From: Bacteroidales bacterium
Lineage (GTDB): Bacteria > Bacteroidota > Bacteroidia > Bacteroidales > JAADJA01
Direction: 5' to 3'
Length of the DNA: 64,000 bases
Assembly (NCBI GenBank): GCA_021740645.1
Contig: JAIOZL010000004.1
Coordinates: 186,001 to 250,000, forward strand
Position 1 is the stretch's first letter; each line of letters opens with the position of its first letter. Positions 61,692 through 64,000 of the stretch are shown here, piece by piece. Under the pieces are notes generated by a model. It was given only the letters and a program-made list of their open reading frames with translations. It was not told the DNA's origin and made no database searches. Position numbers and translations under genes: made by a program.

Positions 61692-62999
61692 CTAATTTGC
61701 AGGCATACCATCTTCAATCCATTTTCTTATCTGTGCAATATTGCAATCAGAAAGTGTAGGAGCATTATAAGGCATAGGTGTGTTTCCTGCTGTTGCCGTT
61801 ATTGCTCCGAGCAGGCTACCCGGACTTCCTGAAGGTACTGATCCCACAGCAACCACATCATTAAAAGTTTCAAGGCTTATTCCCCCATTTGGTGATGGAC
61901 CGCTATGACATCCATAACAACTATTCTGAATGATTGGGAAAATGGTCTCAGAAAAAGAAACATTTACTGAATCGCAATCTAACTGTTCACAATGATTATT
62001 GAGTGCGCCCTGTGCAATCCATGTATAGATTTTGTTAATCTGGTCGCTGTTCAATGGTGCAGCAGGTTCAGGTGGCATTCTTTTTTCAGGATCGAAATCA
62101 GTAATCGCCTCATACATTTCACTTTCCCAGGGTTGGCCCGGTACAACAACACCGCTTTGCATCACATAATAATAACTTGTAAGCACAATATCTTCTTCAG
62201 CAGTAATGGGGTCGTGGCAACCTGCAATTCCGCAGCTTGATAACAATAAGGGTAGAATCTCATTTTGAAAATACACCGTATCCGGGTCGCAGGGGATACC
62301 TCCGCCTCCACCAGGTATAAAAGTCGTATCATTGATCCACTTCTCTATTTGCTGTATTTCGCAGCTAGTTAATGGTGGTGCATTTTTAGGCATGGGCGAA
62401 AATCCTTCGTTATGGGATATGGCACCTAATAATGCTCCTGTTTGAGCCAAAAAAGCAACATTACTGTAATTTGTTAAATCAATTCCTGCTTCGGGAGCTG
62501 GTGGAGCATGGCATGATAAGCAATTGGCCTGAAAAATCGGGTAAACTGTTCCGGCGTAAGTTACCAGGTTAGTGTCACAATCGGTGGTGTCCGGAGGTAA
62601 AACAAAAGTAGTATCGTTTATCCATTTTTCAATCAGTGCAATCTCACATGCAGCCAATTTATCTCCACCCTGAGGCATAGGCTGAAAACCCTCAAGATGC
62701 TTAATTGCGCCCAGAAGAAGTCCACTCTGGGCGAGAAAAGCTACATCACTGTAAACTGTCAGGTTTGATCCACCAGCTGGAACAGGCCCACTATGGCATG
62801 AAATACAATAAACATCCAGAATGGGTTGCACTGTCCCTGGATAACTTACGTTTGAAGAATCACAACTTATCGTATCAAAGGGGGGATTAATTTGATTAGT
62901 TGTTGGTGATGCCATATCTTCAGGTGTGTGTGTGCATGCACTTATTCCTATCAATAATCCAATTATTGACAGTTCTGCAAGTAAAAAATATTTCTTCAC
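61692..62999 (-). CDS. four-domain c-type cytochrome lipoprotein
   Basis: 435 residues with a lipobox (GISAC). Four domains of about 95 residues, each starting CDxxxVxYxGT and containing a haem motif: CISCH, CLSCH, an unusual CGIAGCH (CX4CH) in the third domain, and CYGCH. Each has a PMP/MPP Met ligand segment and a WI(N/A) ending. So it probably carries four haems as an electron wire. The start is GTG (62999). It is 113 bases upstream of the monohaem cytochrome gene on the same strand; probably the same redox operon. Confidence 0.85.
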   Translation of the reverse strand: MKKYFLLAELSIIGLLIGISACTHTPEDMASPTTNQINPPFDTISCDSSNVSYPGTVQPILDVYCISCHSGPVPAGGSNLTVYSDVAFLAQSGLLLGAIKHLEGFQPMPQGGDKLAACEIALIEKWINDTTFVLPPDTTDCDTNLVTYAGTVYPIFQANCLSCHAPPAPEAGIDLTNYSNVAFLAQTGALLGAISHNEGFSPMPKNAPPLTSCEIQQIEKWINDTTFIPGGGGGIPCDPDTVYFQNEILPLLLSSCGIAGCHDPITAEEDIVLTSYYYVMQSGVVVPGQPWESEMYEAITDFDPEKRMPPEPAAPLNSDQINKIYTWIAQGALNNHCEQLDCDSVNVSFSETIFPIIQNSCYGCHSGPSPNGGISLETFNDVVAVGSVPSGSPGSLLGAITATAGNTPMPYNAPTLSDCNIAQIRKWIEDGMPAN

Positions 63000-63147
63000 G
63001 ATTCGTATTTTAACAGATATTTGTTTTCTTGAGCAAATTGACTACAAAAATTTTATGCTATGAAAAAAAAAATCCTGAACGGGAATATTTTCAGGTTGAA
63101 CCGGTATTTATTATTCTGGTAAATGATTAATTTTATCGAAAAATAAC

Positions 63148-63552
63148 ATGTGGACCTGCCCTGATTGTAAACGTACATTTAAAAATACGAATCAGTCGCA
63201 TAGCTGCCTGATCACAGATATTACCTCCCATTTTATCAACAAAAACCAGGAGGTGACACAAACCTTTGAGAAACTTGTTCAGGAAATAAGCCATTTAAAA
63301 AAGGTAAAAATAAACTCCCTCAAAAATGCCATATTGTTTACAGCCAAAACTCATTTTCTGGCCATTAAGCCCAAAACAGAATTTTTAGATATTGAATTTG
63401 TTCTGCCTGAAAAGCTGGAGGGATTTCCTATCCATAAAACGGTGCAGGCTTCCAAATATCGATGGGCCCATTTTGTGAGGTTGGGCTCGCCTGAGGAAGT
63501 GGATAAGCAACTTCTGGATTGGATTAAACAGGCGTATGATGTTTCAGGATAA
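63148..63552 (+). CDS. DUF5655 domain protein with N-terminal zinc finger
   Basis: 134 residues, cytoplasmic. MWTCPDCKRTFKNTNQSHSC gives Cys4, Cys7, His18 and Cys20, a small zinc ribbon. The rest (residues 26-134) is the DUF5655 fold with HLKKVKINSLKNAILF and KTVQASKYRWAHFVRLGSPEEVD. No function is known; the family is often annotated near nucleic-acid-handling proteins. The gene stands alone between the cytochromes and a partial gene on the other strand. Confidence 0.8.
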   Translation: MWTCPDCKRTFKNTNQSHSCLITDITSHFINKNQEVTQTFEKLVQEISHLKKVKINSLKNAILFTAKTHFLAIKPKTEFLDIEFVLPEKLEGFPIHKTVQASKYRWAHFVRLGSPEEVDKQLLDWIKQAYDVSG

Positions 63553-63568
63553 AAATATCTTTCAATTC

Positions 63569-64000
63569 CTATTGCACCGCATTCACAAATTTATACACCG
63601 GAGTGCTACCTAAATCTTTATTCCATAAAATAGCAACCACATATACATCATTATCCCAGGCCTCATCAAAGGGGATGGTGTAATCTTTTGTAAATGCTGC
63701 ATCTTTGGCGGGGTCAGTGGCAATCAATTCCCCATAGGCATTCCCATCCACGGCCGAAGCCCGGAGGACAAAATCGTGTTGATAAGTGGCTGGAGTTGAC
63801 GTGCCATTCTGGGCATAGGCCCCCGAAGAAGAGGAACCATCAATGCCACTTTCCAATACCAAAACCGACAGGTAATAATCGCCGGAACCGGCATCGAAAA
63901 ATTTAGTTTTTGTTTTCACGGCAATGTTTGCCCCGCTTATCTCATATTGCAGTGCTATCCCTGCTGTAGGTGTTTCTGCCAGTAAGGTGACCATATCGCC
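63569..64000 (-). CDS. Omp28-like C-terminal fragment, partial
   Basis: The frame is open to the right edge, so only the last 143 codons are seen. Beta-rich, with DYYLSVLVLESGIDGSSSSGAY and the end DVYVVAILWNKDLGSTPVYKFVNAVQ, which resembles the C-terminal domain of Omp28-related outer-membrane proteins. A CxxC module would be upstream, outside the window. The family call is moderate. Confidence 0.55.
   Translation of the reverse strand, partial: GDMVTLLAETPTAGIALQYEISGANIAVKTKTKFFDAGSGDYYLSVLVLESGIDGSSSSGAYAQNGTSTPATYQHDFVLRASAVDGNAYGELIATDPAKDAAFTKDYTIPFDEAWDNDVYVVAILWNKDLGSTPVYKFVNAVQ

Noticed and set aside
1..64000. Search for tRNA, rRNA, CRISPR, integrase, transposase or phage genes
   Set aside because: None could be recognised by eye; small structured RNAs could still be missed.

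Overview
The window looks like a chromosomal segment from a member of the Bacteroidota. The evidence is: C-terminal type IX secretion (T9SS) sorting domains on several secreted proteins; a TonB receptor followed by a DUF5689 lipoprotein; Bacteroidota-typical families (DUF6029, Omp28, DUF5777); few Shine-Dalgarno sequences; and many upstream boxes of the form TAnnTTTG, sometimes with a TTG element 18 bases upstream. The DNA is AT-rich. I found no rRNA, tRNA, CRISPR array, integrase or insertion sequence. The genus cannot be fixed from this sequence alone.

Layout. 1-8.4 kb: a truncated NmrA-like reductase, then a plus-strand run of exported hydrolases and beta-propellers (S41 peptidase, metallo-beta-lactamase fold, esterase, two PD40 proteins, M1 peptidase). 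It ends in a scar: a 265-base fused copy of the two ends of the segment 283-1990. 8.4-19 kb: small envelope genes, a DUF5995 gene broken by an in-frame TGA plus an intact paralogue, a four-gene module (OB-fold, YceI, DUF2892, DoxX), a fatty acid desaturase and an AEC transporter. 19-30 kb: housekeeping genes (dihydroorotase, polyprenol mannosyltransferase, fructose-bisphosphatase, Mfd, folE) and two oxidoreductases. 30-35 kb: a divergent nuclease / TonB-receptor locus. 35-48.7 kb: pdxJ, a three-gene glycan operon, TlpA-DUF6029-Omp28, mannose-6-phosphate isomerase and an M23 peptidase.

49-63 kb is the most interesting part. A YceI gene is translationally coupled to a beta-propeller LytS-type kinase, followed by its LytTR regulator. 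Then comes a second copy of the OB-fold/YceI/DUF2892/DoxX module, now containing a T9SS-exported haem-motif protein. Opposite it lie an FMN-binding protein, a porin, a LuxR-type regulator with a degenerate receiver, a RIC-like hemerythrin, a DUF5777 barrel, and cytochromes with one and four haem motifs. Just upstream of the second module are two copies of TCACCAGTT, 21 bases apart start to start, which is the architecture expected of a LytTR operator. I infer an envelope redox system under LytTR control; its substrate is unknown.

Decay and editing are visible at three sites: the 8.1-8.4 kb scar, the TGA in the first DUF5995 gene, and an extra C in the second doxX. The last two could also be sequence errors.
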